Below are positions 24,930 to 38,049 of a stretch of 64,000 bases of DNA, piece by piece. The notes beneath the pieces are model-generated. The model did no database searches. It was not told where the DNA came from and worked only from the letters and a program-made list of their open reading frames with translations. Position 1 is the stretch's first letter, and the number at the start of each line of letters is the position of its first letter. A program made the translations under genes and the position numbers. Origin of the DNA: Cerrena zonata (taxonomy: Eukaryota; Basidiomycota; Agaricomycetes; Polyporales; Cerrenaceae); NCBI GenBank assembly GCA_038087015.1, contig JASBNA010000008.1, forward strand, positions 558,001 through 622,000, given 5' to 3'.

Positions 24930-27900
24930 AAATGACTGCTCTACATGCAAGGCAAGGAATAGGGCATGGCAGCATAGAAATCATGTCTTAATCAAAAAAA
25001 TCTACACACTGACATCTCAGAGCTAAAAATGCTCATTGCATCTCCTGAATCTAATTTCCATCTAGCATCTTTGCAATTTCTCTCAAACTATTTCTCTCTA
25101 TTCTCATGCTGGTTTATAGATGCCTCATTTTTCATGCCTCTCCTTACTATTTCTGAAAGACAAATACTTAATATATGATATACCAACTTGCTCAAGACTC
25201 AATTAGCACTCAAGCCAGTTTACAATTTTGCACTAATACTACATAGATTCTACAATATAGACTTATATGAAACTACCCTACTCTTTAGAGACTAGTCAGT
25301 TGAGACCTTAGGCAACCACAATGGGACATTTTACAAAGACTGGTTTATTCCAGAAACTGAATTACATAGAAATATCTTATATCAGCTAAATCATAATATT
25401 AAGAAATGTCACCTATTTTCACATCCAGGATAGGCTTATGTTTAATTCTTCCCTTATGACTTATGAACTTTTCTTTACCTGGTCACTATCTCTAATTATA
25501 TCAACAAAGACCTTTCAGTATTATGCTCAAATCTTCCCAATGAATCTGTTGATAGTGAAAGCTATAAGGAACAATTTATCCTGATCTATTTCCATAAAAT
25601 TACCTCACCACCATGATCTATTTTGTCTATCTGATATATTTTAGAGGAGAAAAAATACTTCAATTTTTCTATGAACAATTTATATCCAATAATGAGGCTA
25701 TTTAATAAGAATGTCTCTCAAATCTATCAAAGTAATTTTGCTATTGAGAATATCCTGTCTATTTTCCCAGAGCTTTTCAAGTCTGATATCAATAAAGCCA
25801 AAGAGGACCTACTGTCTCTGATCTTAGATGATGATAATAATAATGATGGCAACAATATTGAGGACAATGAGGATTTCAACATAGAAAAACTTCAAAAAAC
25901 TTCTTTATATAAGAAAATAGACCTCATTGTCACAGAACTGAGCAGTAAGTCTATTCTTGATATTAAATCAAAAGAGCTAAGATAGAATTCTCATTATTAA
26001 CTCAAAACTACAGGTGATAGTGAAGTAATAAGCCAGAAGGGAATATACTACAAAGTCATACTACAAGAGACCACTATGCCTCCAACTCTGAAGATATTGA
26101 AGGACAGAAAAATTGAGATAGTCAGGAGCCCATCTCTGACAAATCTGAATTTGAAAGCCCTAATAGACATATCTGACTCATATCTGACTTCCTTCTATGA
26201 ATTATTTCTATTAGACAGTTGAATTTTCAGGATTACTATAATATTCCTATGGTCAACCCCAAAATTTCTTTGATGCTGACTCTATCAGCTTCTAATAATG
26301 AAGATTTTGAGAATGATCTTATAATAGTCCTAGTGTTAGGACTGGCAAATATGCTAGATAGAATAGCTATAAAGGGATCACTGTCCAAAAAAGGTACAAT
26401 TGTATTGATGTAATATGCAGTAAGTTTATTTTGAGAGACCTGACTAACACTTACTCTCATTAGAAGATCAATTTGTATGATAGCTGCGAGCTTGTGATAG
26501 CCAAAAGTTAGGTTGGGGAATACCAATACAAGTTTCAGATATTAAGCAATAAAGTGCCATTTTTTAAGGAGCCACCTTTGCCAGCCAAGTTTCATCTTCA
26601 AGAGCAGTGGAGGCAGAGATCAAGCATGCGTAAATTGAGATAGAACAGAATGTAAGGGGAAGCAAGTGAGTAATAATGAGTATGATGATTAGTAATCAAG
26701 GCAGTTAGGTAAGGAGTTTTTGAGTAGAATTAGTGAAGTCCTGGCACTTATAGAATGAGAGAATTGAGTTGTTTGAAGTCTTAGGTAGTAAGACTTCATC
26801 ACTTTTCTTAATAAGCATATTAAATGCTATCTGAAGGCCTTGTCAAACAACTGCTTCTCCTTGAACATCACCTGCCTCTTCACTGAGTTTATTAATCAAG
26901 CCAATAAATAAGCCCTTCCATATGTAAATAGAAGTGAGTGATATACCATCTGAATGATCACATATCAATCCTGAGCAGAAATATCAATTGTAAATAATTT
27001 GGATTGAAGATACCTTGCAATGTGGTTAGCAGAATCAACCAGTCTGGAGAGTCATTTTCTTCTCTGTCACATGCATCATCTGCCTCATGCTCAATGATCT
27101 TGAAAATAGAGGCATCAAGATTGGTGAGATTTGGTAGAGACAGGTCAAGGAAAAAATATTACAGGCAAGTCAAAAATAGAATCTGAGTCCTCTCCAGTGC
27201 AGACATAATCAACAAACTCATCTAGTGAGTTTAAGAGTGTGTGAGACAAGGTGCTGCCACAATTGTCTGGAGTTACTGGCTATAAGGGTATCAGACCACT
27301 AAGTTGGAGACTATGGTTTGCATCTGATAGACTAGTGTGAGTTAATGTGTTCAGGATCGACAAGAGAGAAATAGTAGCAGAGCTCGATAATAACAGAAAG
27401 TCAGATTTTGGGGCAGATATGGGTTGTGTGATACTTGTAGATTGTGAGTATAAATGGTCTTCCCATAAAATGAATTTATCAACAAGTGAAGAGGGACAGA
27501 TTGGGCCTGTCTATATACTCAATAAATTCACAAGTTTCCAGAGACTATTCACATTCTTGAGAAGTAGTTGAGATGTGAGCAGGACTACTGCCAGCTGCAG
27601 AGGATAGTTGATTTTCCCAATATACACTACAACCTTTAACAAATTGATTGCCAATACAGATTGGAATGGGTTCAATAGATGTGGCCAGTTTGAGTAGTGG
27701 TAGGCAAAAGGTTCGAGACATGACATGTATAAGATCTATATATGTTTGACAACTGCATTATCCCCTTTTCAGGCACTTTAAAAATACATGACATCAGTTA
27801 TCAAGCCACATTGATATTGGTACCTTGAAGGACTTACTGAGGAAGAGAACACTGATCTTCTTGGCCTCTAATGAGCTTTTAATCTTCTTTGCTATATCCT

Positions 27901-30290
27901 CCAGACTCTTCAATTTATAAACCATGAGAGCACCTTTGGTAGGAACTAAGAAGCATCAACCATGAGTGGCAATGGTAGACCCAATATAGTTGCCTGGGAT
28001 AAGGAGGTTGAAAGGAAATTTGAAATATTGAGATATGACTTTGCAAACATGATTAGAGATATTTGTGCTATAGTGAAGAATAGGTAAGGGTGGAAACTTG
28101 GAAAAAGAGAGATTATTGTTGGTACAATGAGCATAGACCTGATCAGCCAAATTTTGACCAATCCAATCATCTGGTCTAGTAGTGATAAGCATGCATCATA
28201 TGACTAAGTTGTTGTTGTGAAGTTGAACCATGATTTCATGGAAATGGGTTTGTCACAATCAATCAGATAAATAGATCTCATTAGTGAATATAGCTTTGTC
28301 ATTGACATTGTTCTCAAACTGTTAACAATGAGTTGTCAATGATAAGAATTATACAATTAGATGAAGAAACACACCATATTCCATGGCATCAGGACAATAT
28401 CTACTTCTAGCATATTACCGTTTGGAGGAGCAGGTTGAGTCAAGTTGTTAGTGCAACTGCTACTAGCTCAGGCATGGTTGTAAGGTGGAGTATGAATGAG
28501 AGCACCATAGGTTGAGGTAGAGGGTGGTGCCTCAGCAATACTTGATGGATCTGAATGAGAGGATCCCTATCCAGGAGAAGGAACATCTGTAGATTGCTTT
28601 CTGCCACCTTGGTGATCATGAGGAGCTTGATCACACACAGGTATGTAAAGCTGCAAGGTAGACTAGGTTAGGAGTAAATAATGAGGAGATAATATAGTGG
28701 AGTGAGTTGATAGAGGAGCAAAAGCTTAATTTGGAGTGCTGGAAGTGATACTGGGTGGTGTTGAGTAATTGGCACATAGATTTGTTAAGGTGAGAGGGAT
28801 ATTCTGGGGAAAGGAACTTGAGAAAATCATGGTTTTCTCCTGGCTGCTTTATAATTAGTGCATATAGTCAAACATAAACTTTGGAACTCACTCCTGATGG
28901 ATGCTATAAGAAGACTGGCATGTAAAACATACTTGATGAAAGTCAATTATTAGCTATTTAAATATAATAGTCATTTTGAGCATCATTGAATGACATATTA
29001 TGCAACCTACCTGACCCAGGTGCTCTACTTGAAAGCTCTGGCAACCAATATATGTCCCTCTATATGAGAGATGAATAATCATTGATTGATGGCTGTGGCA
29101 AGCATACTGACAATAGCAGATTTGCTAGACAACAAGATAGGATTGATATGCCCAGTTCTTTTCAATAAAATGACAACTTACAGTTGATGAGCCTCTAGTG
29201 GCATCCAGAGTGAATCAAGTGTACCTGCAATATTCAATGCATACCTCTAGTAGTCAGCTTATAACAAATAATAGGATTATTAATTTGTTCAAAATAGGAT
29301 GAATAAATGAGAGAGAAAGAAAAAGAAAGAGAGAAGGATATTAAGGATCTGTTATGAGATTATCAATAAGATGGAATAAAGAAGGAAGAGCAAGAAAACA
29401 AGGACAAGAATAAAGAAAAAGGTATTGACATATGTGCAACATTGGTCTACACTATCTTCCTAATTAGAGAAACTAAAAATGAAACTGTATAACCAAGATC
29501 TTTGGCTGATTGGCTACCTAGGTGCTAAACCTGGTCATCTCTCTGGAGCTATAGTTGCAGCTCTTAGAGTCAAGTTTGACAATGGAACTCAATGCTACAC
29601 TTTCAGCCACCCTAGTAGTCTCCTCTTTGCTACTCAATTTGCTCAAATTACCCTTATTGCTACTGAATATGCTGCCTTCGAAGACATGCACTCCAAAAGT
29701 TTTGTTCAGAAAGAATCTGCCTTTGCCTGCCACTCTCTCAGAGAATACTCTGCTCTTATATCTATTGCCAATGTTCTTCTCATCTGCTCCCTCATTGATG
29801 TCCTTTTCTACTATAGTATTATCATGTAACATGCTATCAAACTTGATGCTCAGAAATGTTCAAACTATGCTATGTATGTTGTAAACCTAAGTCAAATTTC
29901 TAAGACTTTCAATGACACAGCTTTCTATAAAGTTGTCAATTCTATTACTTAATCAATAATCTCTGAGGCTAGCCGGCTGGTCATAGTATGTCAGTCTCTA
30001 ACTTGGTATGTTCAATTGGTTTGCATATAGGTAGGGCACATTCAGTATTGATCAAGCACTGTACACAGCTAACACACCTGTTATGTAGCACCATGAATAA
30101 TATCTTGATGGTCCACTAGAGTTGAAAAGGCTGCAATAGACCTGGAAAGTGAAGATGAACCTGTTAGAAAGCAATACAAAGAGAAAGAATAGAGGTATAC
30201 CAGAACTCATTAAGTCTGTCCATTTCCCTTCTCACAACATATGCTATTGCTCAATCGACAAAGGGACATTTCTCAGCCAACTTTTTAAAA
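24930..30290. other. AT-rich relic sequence without supported genes
   Basis: No recognisable gene in 5.3 kb. Open frames at 25671-25985 (Asp/Asn-rich), 26219-26526, 27347-27571, 27946-28192 and 29479-29884 show no family motif, and several are open on both strands only because stops happen to be sparse. Compositional patches such as the purine-rich run near 29310-29430 are low complexity. Probably decayed transposon internal sequence. Confidence 0.4.
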
Positions 30291-31066
30291 ATCCTAAGGC
30301 AGAATGCCTTAAAGTGTTTTACAAACTTTTAGGCATTCTGCCTTGCTTTTTCGATTTGTATCAAGTAGGGCAGACTGCCTATATGCTTAGTCATATGTAT
30401 AAGGCCCAGTGCATTGCCTAATAGGATATATAGGCTATATTTGGATGCTTTTTTTGCAAATTGGCAGGCTCACCTCTTTCTACTTACAAATCTGGTTCTA
30501 CAGCCACATACATACTTTCTAAATTGGGTAGGTGGCCTTGGGATAGGTGGCTCTGGGAAAGGTGGCTGTGGCTACTACTCACCTTCCACTTACTTTGGGC
30601 ACTTATGTCAGCACCTCCTATTGCCTATTTGGAAAAGTGGTTTAGGATAGGATGGGGGATAGTGCAGGGGTCTATATCAAGCATTAGAACATGTACCAGA
30701 AAGTAAAAGAACTGATTTTTTATGCTAAATCTATATATGAAATCCCTATGTCATTTGATAAAAACTAAGTAAGATATAAGAGAAATAGTATGCTATAATT
30801 GATAAAAGGGAGGTTTTAATTGAAATAGGGTAGGAAGGAGTAGTCAGAATATTAAGCCAAGGTAGTATGTACCTCTACTATGCTGGAAAAGAGTGTGTAC
30901 AAGATTATAGGCTGATTGGATAAGACCTGCATATTCTGTATTTGAAATACCCCCAAAATGTGAAATTAGGGGGGTACCCTAGGCTATTGGTGGGAAACCA
31001 GCCATTTTCTTGTCTATCAATGATAGTAAGCTCAAGATATAATATGGGGAAGCCCATATTCCAGTC

Positions 31067-32218
31067 TATATCTCCATAGAGTCATCCCCCATAATAATAC
31101 CTCCTTAACAGAGTGACAAATGCAAACACAGGCTATCACCTCTATATATACTCAAATAACTATGGAGAGGAAGACTCTATGGGTAGTCTGGTTGGTATAA
31201 ATATAGATGTAGTATTCTTCTAGAGATATGAAGCTCCACAGGCCCTAAATACTAGTAGTTGTACCTATATAGCTTAACCACTTTGTGGCACATAGGTGAA
31301 AAAGCTATTTTTGTGTCTACTATTGCTAGAGATATACCTATGCTATTAATAAGCGGTACTCTTGTGCCTATATCCCTTGGAGAGTAGTCCAACTTAGTCC
31401 CTCCATTTATCCTCAGATATAGAGGTGGCCCTCCAAAATGTGACCTATCTCCCCTCTCCTCCTAACTCAGAAATACCTCAAATTGCACCTACTAGACCAA
31501 ATAACATGAGAGGGGATAGCCTGGATGAGGGACATTAAGTACTTCCTGAATACCCAGCCACCACTATAGAACTTCCAGCCTAACCAATGGTATAGAGGAA
31601 GGAGTGTCTTAGAGAATTGCAATTTGAGTGAAACTTGCATGTAGGGTACACTAACCCTATTGTTAACAAAAAGTATGTCCTATGGTCAGGGCAGCTAGAT
31701 AGAGCTGTGGGGGATACTTGAAAACCTCCATAAGAAGTCCTCTTTCTCTGTGAATATTGTGCTATATGTCTCTGAGTGGATGTATGTGGGTTTGAATGCA
31801 GTGAGATGGTTTATAGGGGTACCTCTTTACTTGCAGCTCTGTAATCCTAGATGACATATGTTATATATTAGAACTCCCATTATCCAGAAGTAGGGCTTCA
31901 TTGATGTAGGGGTTAGTGAGATACATATATCTGCATCTCCTCCCCCTTCCCAGGGGTATCTTCACTCTCTCTCTGCCATTTTGCATCCAATAACCAAGTC
32001 AGTTGATATATGTTGTTTCCTGGTTATTTGGCACATCTAGCAGCAATCCTGACATATAAAGACATGCTATAACATGTCATACTACTGTCCCATCCTATCC
32101 TATCCCTCCTCCTCCTCCTCCTCCTCCTCCTCCTCCTCCTCCTTCTTCTTCTCCTATTACTCAGTATTGATTCTATCACAGAGCAGTGTTGGATATCACC
32201 TAAGATAGTATATTCCAG
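31067..32218. other. Interior of the outer element, left of the KDZ insertion
   Basis: 1.15 kb with no ORF or motif I can support. It contains the CTC microsatellite at 32106-32154 near its right end. The matching right-hand remainder of the interior is 38623-38739. Confidence 0.45.
32106..32154. repeat. CTC/CTT trinucleotide microsatellite
   Basis: About 13 CCT units followed by three CTT units. On the minus strand it reads as poly-Arg, which explains a spurious open frame at 32024-32221. Confidence 0.9.
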
Positions 32219-32226
32219 CATAATAT
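32219..32226. repeat. Target-site duplication of the KDZ element, left copy
   Basis: CATAATAT, repeated exactly at 38615-38622 immediately outside the right terminus. Confidence 0.85.
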
Positions 32227-32581
32227 CAGAACGTCGGATCGGTGGGGAGATCGGGCTAATTGGCCCGGGCCATTAAGCCTTTGGCCCTCTTTGCCCCTGA
32301 GCCCAGGATGGTCAATGGGGGTTAATGGGTATTGACAATGGTCAATGAAAGCTTACGCAATGCTAACATACCTATTACGGCCATTCGTACCGTGAGACAC
32401 CTACCACACGTTGGCGCCCAGGTCATCCTCACCTTGTCTACGAAATAGAGACGGGGGGATTGTTTTCTAAGACAGAACAAATGTATAATAAGGTCTATCT
32501 GTGTATATAGTATGCTCTAGAGAAAAGTTTTTGAGTGCCAGACTATCCTGCAAGTATTTAGTTGAATAAATGCATATAACC
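32227..32581 (+). repeat. Left terminal inverted repeat of the KDZ element
   Basis: Nearly identical to the complement of 38259-38614. The first ~65 bp differ at several positions and by small indels, while the inner ~290 bp are almost perfect. It contains the GC palindrome AATTGGCCCGGGCCA at 32258 and a GGTCAATG word repeated around 32310-32345, which are candidate transposase binding sites. Confidence 0.9.
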
Positions 32582-32719
32582 GAACAGGGAGGCAGGGGAA
32601 CGATCTGTACTTGCCATATATGGAATCTTCGTGTTCTATTGTTTGAGGCACTGTCGCAGCGTCCCAGTTGTTGACTCGGAGGTGTATGTTGAGTTTACTA
32701 GATCCCTTCCTCTCCCAAT

Positions 32720-34876
32720 ATGTTACTGTGCGACCTACTTCAGTACATTAAAGCTGAATCAGCCCTAACTACTCTTGACTTTGATACTATAACCCAATTT
32801 ATAGATCTTTGTCGCCTTCTAAGAACTCCCATTGGCTATATACAACCTCATTACATCGAAACACCACCTGCTCAGCTCCCAGTCAACATACAAGAGTTTC
32901 TTCAAGTTGCCCTAGATATCCCGGATGATACAATCAAACTAGCTTGGGATGCATTCAAGCAGTTAGTTTGGGATGGCGAAGTAGTAGTGCCAGAGCAAAA
33001 AGTAGCTTATCTGCCCACATTCTTACGGTTTGGTCTGTCTCATAACATCTGTGAGTCACTCGTTATTATACATATCTCCAGCTAAATTAAGTCAATTTAA
33101 GCATTTATATCATTGTATCCTCCTACTCGGACGTGTCTGGAGTGCAAGCATTCTAAGACAGCAGTAGTTTTGGATCGTATTCTAGCTGAACCCCGCTCTC
33201 ATTCAGTCACCATATTTACTCGGAGATGTGGACCTATTCCTGGTTATTCATTTTCCTTGTACTGTCGGGGTACGCTCCACTCCTATATTCACCGTTTAAT
33301 TTCCTCATAATATTAACTGCCTACTATCCATCTAGCATGCAAAACTCGTTACTATCATGACTACTACGTCCATTTAAATGCAACTCGTCGCACCTACTAT
33401 GGTAGCTCCCAAACCTACCTACAGATTGCTACCCATTACTATGTTGCAAGAGACCTAGTTGATCTGTTCATTTCTATGATGGCGAATGCTTGGTATGTCC
33501 CTCATGTTTTATCTCAGGGCTCCAGATCTCATTATTACTGGTAGGACATCTGCTACAAATTGTGCACGTATCTACAATGAGTCCCTGATTGCATCATCCT
33601 TTGATGCACTCCCACCGACATGGGAATATCGACTACGCATGAACGTCGAAGATGTGTGGAACGCATTCTTTCTACATTCCCTTTTGACAGACTTCGATGA
33701 ACGCTCTCATGTATTGGAACTTCCTCATGATGCTGCTTCTCAAGCCACTCGTCTTGATGAAGCGATCCGACTACGCAATGCTTCGATATCAGGAACAGGA
33801 CAGGATCACTGGAACCACGCCTGCAATCTCTGTTGTTGGATACATGCTGATGCTGATGGAACACCTCTTCATCTACGTTCTGTTGTCATCGATGGTGTTA
33901 CTCTTGGACATCCCTGCTGCAGCGTACATAACTGCATGATCCCTCTCGCCTCAACACAAGACCACTTCTGTCCCACTCACCGGGATCATGCTCGCATCTG
34001 TGTTGTCACTAATTGCGATAAGCCTGCTCGTTTGGGAGCACAAACCTGCACTGAACTAGCACATTCTGCTCTTGAGGAATACTATAACCAACAGGGAAAG
34101 GCTATGTTTCAACTCAAGCTACGTCTGGAGCGTGCTCGGGCAAGAAATGAAAGTGGGCCACCATCTGAGTCGCCTGCTACTGTTAGCGAGGCTGATGTCA
34201 TGTCAGATGTTACTTCAGACATGCTGGCATGTGGCGGAAAGCCGGATGCAGGGAACCGTCAACTTAAGGCACGGTTTGGACGAAGATGGACTCATAACGA
34301 TGAGCTCTGTACCGCCTCCTGTGGGATAATCCTTGGATGCACAACCTTCTATGGGTCAGAGGCTCCAAATGGTGTTCGGGTATGTTTATTCTTGGGTTTC
34401 TCAAAGTACCTTTTACTTATGTCGGGTCATAGCACTTTCTGATGCGAACGTTCCCAACCAAACGGGCCCTTCCTGGAGTTATCTGGCATGATAACAATTG
34501 TCAGATAGTGCGTATGCTTCGAAATGACGTAGATCCTTATCTTGCATCGTATTTTGACAACTGCGCCCTTCTGGTGGACGTCTTTCATTTTAAGAGCAAG
34601 CACAAAGAGCAGGATGTTGACTGTGGAAACAATTGCAACCCTTACATCTGGCCAGAGCTCCGTACCGATGATGGGAAATGGCGATTTAATTCTTCAGCTG
34701 CTGAGCAAGCTAATGCTTGGTACGGGGGGTTTCAAGCTATCGTACGAGAAATGCATGCAGATCGCTATAATTTCTTTCTCGATGAGATGATAAAGTATCG
34801 AAACAAATTTACATTTAGGAAGCTTCAAACTGACGGACATGCACCATTCAATATTCCAAGAAAATGTCTTTTGTAA
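32720..34876 (+). CDS. KDZ transposase with CxC5 and CxC6 cysteine clusters
   Basis: Exons 32720-33050, 33102-33269, 33336-33492, 33545-34379 and 34433-34876 splice with GT-AG introns of 51-66 bp into an open 644-residue frame starting at the ATG at 32720. Residues ~110-170 hold a CxC5-like cluster: TCLEC, then CRAC completed across intron 2. A WTSATNCARIYN block is completed across intron 3. Residues ~311-380 form a CxC6-like cluster: CNLCC, HPCCSVHNC, FCPTH, ICVVTNC. The exon 5 part (residues ~515-600) has the KDZ core blocks IWHDNNC, DVFHFKSKHKEQD, CGNNCNP and RFNSSAAEQANAWYGGF. This family is expected to cut and rejoin DNA at its own inverted repeats in the nucleus. The gene points inward from the left terminal repeat and ends 20 bp before the convergent partner gene. 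Compared with KDZ proteins I remember it is short, so whether every catalytic residue is present needs alignment. Confidence 0.85.
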
Positions 34877-34896
34877 TATATTTACCATCTATGTAT

Positions 34897-37800
34897 CTAA
34901 TCATCATCCAAGTCCTCTATGACATACACAGTCCGACCACCCTCTATAATGGTCGTCGCTCCCCTCAGTTCTTGTAGATCTATTATACTCTCTGAGTCGT
35001 TGGTTTCTACTTTAATAGTTATCCCCGAGTCCTTTCTCTGTGAATTTCCCAACTGCTTCTTGGACCAGGTGTCAAAATCCAGAGGAGACTCCGACTGTTC
35101 CCATAATAGTAGATTCTGGTTTGCACGTCCAAACATATTGGCTATCTTTGCTTGGAGTGCATGAAGTCGTGCAGGATCATCTCCTGGATGCATAAGATTA
35201 CCAAAGGTATTGCTTTCCATAAATGTGGTAAGTGCTTGCTCTCGGATGAGATGAAGATCCTGCTGGATTAAGCGGACAGAAACCTCTGGCAAGAGTACTT
35301 TTCGAATGAGTGCATCCCAAGACAGCGGATAAAACTTGGACAGATCATACCTCGACTCATCAAGCAAAGTAATGAGTACGTAGTATATAATCTGATAGCC
35401 TTCACCCCCATAACTAAGTTGTTTGAATATTAGCTTCCATATGTAATCGCAGAAGTAGCAGTATAGACATACTAGCCAGTGCCTGTAGCAGATCCCTCAT
35501 GATCTGCATATTCCATCTGAACACTCTCGGCTGAAAGTGAACTCGCTTTTTGCTTATATTTCTTCAATATCTTCGATAAGAAAATATTGGCACGCAGATT
35601 ATCGGGAGATGCTTGCAAGATGTCCGTTTCAAGAGCAACTCGAAGCCTCAGAATGCGGAGATAAAGACGATCAAAGTCTGGGTTAAGAGGCCATCCAGCA
35701 GCTTGAGCAGTTGGTAGTTGAGTTGTCTCTAGGTCATGTCGGTCGCAGTACGATTGATAGATGGTGAAGTGGGAGGCACGTCGATGAGTTGGGTTGTCAG
35801 GAGTTGGATCTGACCAGGATTGCTTGAGAAGGTTCTCGCGCATCATTTGTAGTGTACGAGATGGCTGCGCAGTAACTGGTTCATCACAGAACTCACAGAG
35901 GGGTATATCTGGATCATATCCAAAGAGCTCATTAATGAGATTACTCGCAGCTGGAGCATGACTGTGTGGTAAATCAGGTTCGGAGAGAGAGGGCTGTGAT
36001 GTCGAGAGGAGTGGTGGAAGAATAGGAAATGGTGCAGTATGTTGTATGTCAGGAGTTACTGGGTCTGGGTCCGGTGAATGTACGGGTTGAGAAATAGTTT
36101 GAGTACTGTGAGATAGCTCATTTGGTGGAGGCGTCATATATTCAAGACTAATCTCCCTTGGGATATCCCGAATCACAGTTGGAGTCTGTTCCGGTTCAAG
36201 TTCCTCGTCCGACCCAGACCCCGCAGACTCTCGTCGTGCCTTCGAGAATGCCTTCCAAGTCTTTCCTCCATATTGCTTGAGAAGTTCGAGCCGAGTGGAA
36301 GCGAGAGTACGCTTTACATATGTCACAGTTGATTTCTTATAGACACAGCCTGAGAATACCTCTGGGAATGCTGAACGTTCAGTAACACAGCAATGATCTT
36401 TTTGCACGAGAAGCTTGATACGGTTAAGGCCAGATTGAATGTCGGAAACAGTGTACCCAGATGGCCATTTACGAGGAACGGTCGATGACCCTGATATAGT
36501 AGAATGTGCTCCAAGATCCTGAGTATGTCGCTCTTCCTCTGAATCAGAAAGGATCTCGATCACAGTATCAGCAGATGCATTCGTATCAGCAAGTGACTCC
36601 AGAGCAACAGCGGTCTTGAGGAGTTTATTTGGAGGAGAGACTAGAATAGCTTCGGCAGGACGTTTACGAGCAGTTTGACTCTGGGGCCGCTGAGAGAGTT
36701 TATCGAGACTGGGACAGTCTGTCAACTCAGACAAGAGTGAGGGCCGTATACGAAGAAGCAAGGGTTTCTCCTTGTTGGCTTGAAGCACCGTCTTGTGGTT
36801 TATAACATTCCAATTCCCACCATCCCAATGGTCCAGAAGTGAGGAAGAGGTAAAGTTAAATGGTTTGAGGGCGTCGATGGTATCAACGGATGTCCGAGGA
36901 TAGTTTCTGGCGAAATGTGAAATTCTAAGCGGTGGTTTACCATTCTAAATCAACGCTGTGAGTTGACAAATAGTGCGAAGAATAGAATATTGAACTTACC
37001 TCATACCACAGAATAACTGTACATGTGCGTTTCGACTGTTCCTGGAGCTCCAAGCATTCTTGCTTTGATGTCTTGACCTCGTCTGCTTTGTCCTGTGCAA
37101 TCTGGTGTTGTTGAAGTGCCTCTGGAGCAATCGGCATAGACAAAGGCTTTGCACAACGAGATGGACCTTGAGTAGATACTCGTAATAGGGGGGCAGAAGT
37201 TGACATCGACTGAGACTGCTGAGGTGGTGTCGTTGTTGAAACAGAGACGTTTATTGGCTCCAGCATGCGTGTCTGAAGCAAGGTACCAGACTGTGTAGGA
37301 TTTACTGACCCATAATCCCCTAATGGTGGTGCAACCGTTTCTGACGGAGATGTTGTCGACAGAGTAGAACTACTAGAACTCGAAGTAGCATCTGTAGTAC
37401 TCATGTTGGACCTGTGTGTGACAGGCTGCTGAGTAGTAGTCAACGATGATGATTGATTGTGGACCCGACAGCTATCATAGTGGAGATGTTGAGATAGGGA
37501 AGCTTGGTAGACTCGAGAACAGCAAGGAGAACACATCTGGCGCAAGCAGAGTTTTGAGGCCCTACGACGCCTGGAGGGATCAGTAGCCAGGCAGCACCCT
37601 GAGTTGCTGCATTCGATAGCACCATCAGGAAAGGGTACAGCCAGTGTTTGTTCGGCAGGGCGGAGGATATAGTTGTCGGGAAGTAATAAGACCGAACGGC
37701 CTAGGCGAAGGCCCTGTATTTGTTGAGCAAGTCTCTGCGCATCATCATAGAAGTACGCAGTCTGAGTGAGGAACGCAGTCCAGTGACAACCATCGCGCAC

Positions 37801-38049
37801 TCGGCTACACTGTAACAATGCATTAGTAGCTATCAAGACACTGTAATGGATCGAAAGACTTACCGTCTGGACAACTTTGCCTCGATGATGCCGGTTGGTA
37901 GTACTGGAGCCCTCATGTACTCGAACAGGACCCATTGGTGCACAACATAGCTCACAATTCAAGTGAATGGCATTCAGGATGCTAGTAGTCACAATAGCAA
38001 CAGTATGCTGAGGCGGAGTGGGAACAGGAATCGAGAAAAGCGGAGGCAT
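34897..38049 (-). CDS. RTC4-like domain protein carried by the KDZ element
   Basis: The exons 38049-37864, 37809-37000, 36944-35473 and 35413-34897 splice with GT-AG introns of 54-59 bp into an open 994-residue frame with an ATG at 38049. The N-terminal third has Cys-rich patches (CELCCAP near 33; CLRQMCSPCC near 150) and a Ser/Thr-rich linker. The middle has a KWPSGYTVSDI segment and FSGCVYKKSTVTYV, which resemble a fungal transposon-associated DNA-binding block. From about residue 683 the sequence follows an RTC4-like domain: LCEFCDEPV, CDRHDLE, AGWPLNPDFDRL, then TGYYGGEGYQIIYYVL completed across the last intron, and PLSWDALIRKVLLPE. Yeast Rtc4 is linked to telomere capping; the role of the domain here is unknown. 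The convergent layout with the transposase suggests an accessory transposition or targeting factor. That is inference. Confidence 0.78.

Noticed and set aside
29479..29884. Overlapping open frames on both strands, up to 116 residues
   Set aside because: No start context, intron or motif favours either strand, and the neighbouring DNA is relic sequence.
32024..32221. Minus-strand open frame with a run of about 18 Arg residues
   Set aside because: It is the translation of the CTC microsatellite at 32106-32154, with no start context or other motif.
33486..33544. Alternative 25-bp intron (GTATGT to CAG at 33517) in the KDZ transposase
   Set aside because: 25 bp is too short to splice. The 52-bp choice ending at 33544 restores the conserved WTSATNCARIYN reading.
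35472..35474. TAG as the true end of the RTC4-like gene
   Set aside because: A consensus donor GTATGT overlaps the TAG, and splicing to the acceptor at 35414 restores the RTC4-like GYYG-EGYQIIYY block in frame with the downstream 157 codons.
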